Made by a program: the position numbers and the translations under genes. DNA of 64,000 bases, taken from contig OZ025663.1 in assembly GCA_964019335.1 (NCBI GenBank), forward strand, positions 406,001 to 470,000, read 5' to 3'. The notes below the pieces were generated by a model, which did not search any database, was not told the origin of the DNA, and saw nothing but the letters and a program-made list of their open reading frames with translations. Of this stretch, positions 63,600 through 64,000 are shown in pieces (within the stretch, counting starts at the first letter, position 1; the number at the start of each line of letters is the position of its first letter). The DNA is from Diplonema japonicum. Its lineage: Eukaryota > Euglenozoa > Diplonemea > Diplonemida > Diplonemidae.

Positions 63600-63860
63600 A
63601 AACTTCCGCTAAACTATCCATACGTACCGAGGACGGAGGTGGGGCCGGTTCGTGGGCTCCAGTGTTCGCGACTTCGCCCACCTCCGTGACCCCGGCAGCT
63701 CTCCAGCCCGCTTCCCAAGCCAGCACCCTTCGGGCGAACCTCCGGGTTTTTGAGGAGTGGGGTACCTCGTCCGTGCTCGCCCTCACGAGCGGCACACTGG
63801 CACGGAGGCATCCCCTTCAGCCAGCTTTGTTGGGCGGCGGAGCCTTAGAAAATTCAAAAC
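63600..63860 (+). ncRNA. Candidate structured RNA, divergent from tRNA-Pro
   Basis: A GC-rich patch in an AT-rich, homopolymer-laden region, with no convincing ORF. It contains a perfect 11-bp hairpin stem: 63633-63643 (ACGGAGGTGGG) with 63677-63687, around a 33-nt loop. More short complementary segments follow (CCTTCGGGCGAACC and similar). The strand is unknown; plus is given because that would make it divergent from the tRNA, as seen for small RNA genes in trypanosomatids. I could not match it to U1-U6, 7SL, RNase P or U3. Confidence 0.35.
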
Positions 63861-64000
63861 AAAGGGAAATGATACGGGGGGATGTGTGAAGGGGCGGGGA
63901 AAGGTGAAGACAGAAGTTGGGGTGCACGACAGGGTAATAATGGGAAACACAGGGGGAGGGGGAGAGGGTTCACTAGTACTTTTTGGTTCACTTTTTTCTG

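Overview
This window is nuclear DNA from a unicellular eukaryote, most likely a flagellated protist. The evidence is spliceosomal introns in most multi-exon genes, a eukaryotic tRNA-Pro with internal A and B boxes, and proteins found only or mainly in eukaryotes: an SLC6 transporter, a ZFYVE26/spastizin-like giant protein, a dihydroxyacetone-phosphate/glycerol-phosphate acyltransferase that ends in a peroxisomal signal, an RIIa/DPY-30-type docking protein, an IQ protein, a calmodulin-like protein and flagellar-type coiled coils. The standard genetic code fits, because TAA, TAG and TGA all serve as stops. I recognise 31 protein genes, and every one is on the plus strand. The only minus-strand gene I can support is tRNA-Pro(UGG) near the right end. 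So long a one-direction run recalls euglenozoan polycistronic clusters, but that placement is an inference.

Two traits dominate the DNA. Intergenic spacers are saturated with A, T, G and C homopolymers, with T runs of up to 55. Introns are very short, mostly 34-65 nt, usually begin GTATG or a close variant, and usually hold one homopolymer. Many introns are a multiple of three and lack stops, so plain ORF reading hides them. I resolved about 28 introns by frame and protein continuity.

Layout. 1-6.7 kb: three unrecognised proteins, a D-2-hydroxyacid dehydrogenase, a GalT/HIT-fold phosphorylase-like enzyme and an SLC6 transporter. 7.9-13.8 kb: a transglutaminase-fold protein without its catalytic Cys, a coiled-coil protein, an LRR protein and an RIIa/DPY-30 docking protein. 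14-22 kb: an IQ protein, a secreted carboxylesterase, a leucyl/phenylalanyl-tRNA-protein transferase-like protein, two unknowns and a flagellar-type coiled coil. 22.7-26.3 kb: a mucin-like surface protein with a multi-pass membrane domain. 26.3-33.5 kb: a gene-poor stretch with two inverted-repeat elements. 33.5-42.5 kb: LRR proteins, a pair of small cysteine proteins around a small membrane protein, an unknown and a kinase-LRR fusion. 43.4-63.2 kb: the acyltransferase, the spastizin-like giant, a probable mitochondrial basic protein, an unknown, the calmodulin-like protein, 5-oxoprolinase, a 199-base N gap and a helical unknown. 63.4-64 kb: the tRNA and a GC-rich, foldable stretch divergent from it.

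Several genes share a cytoskeleton or flagellum flavour (LRR, coiled coil, RIIa, IQ, EF-hand, kinase). The metabolic genes do not form one pathway. Without searches, family names rest on motifs and remembered family features.
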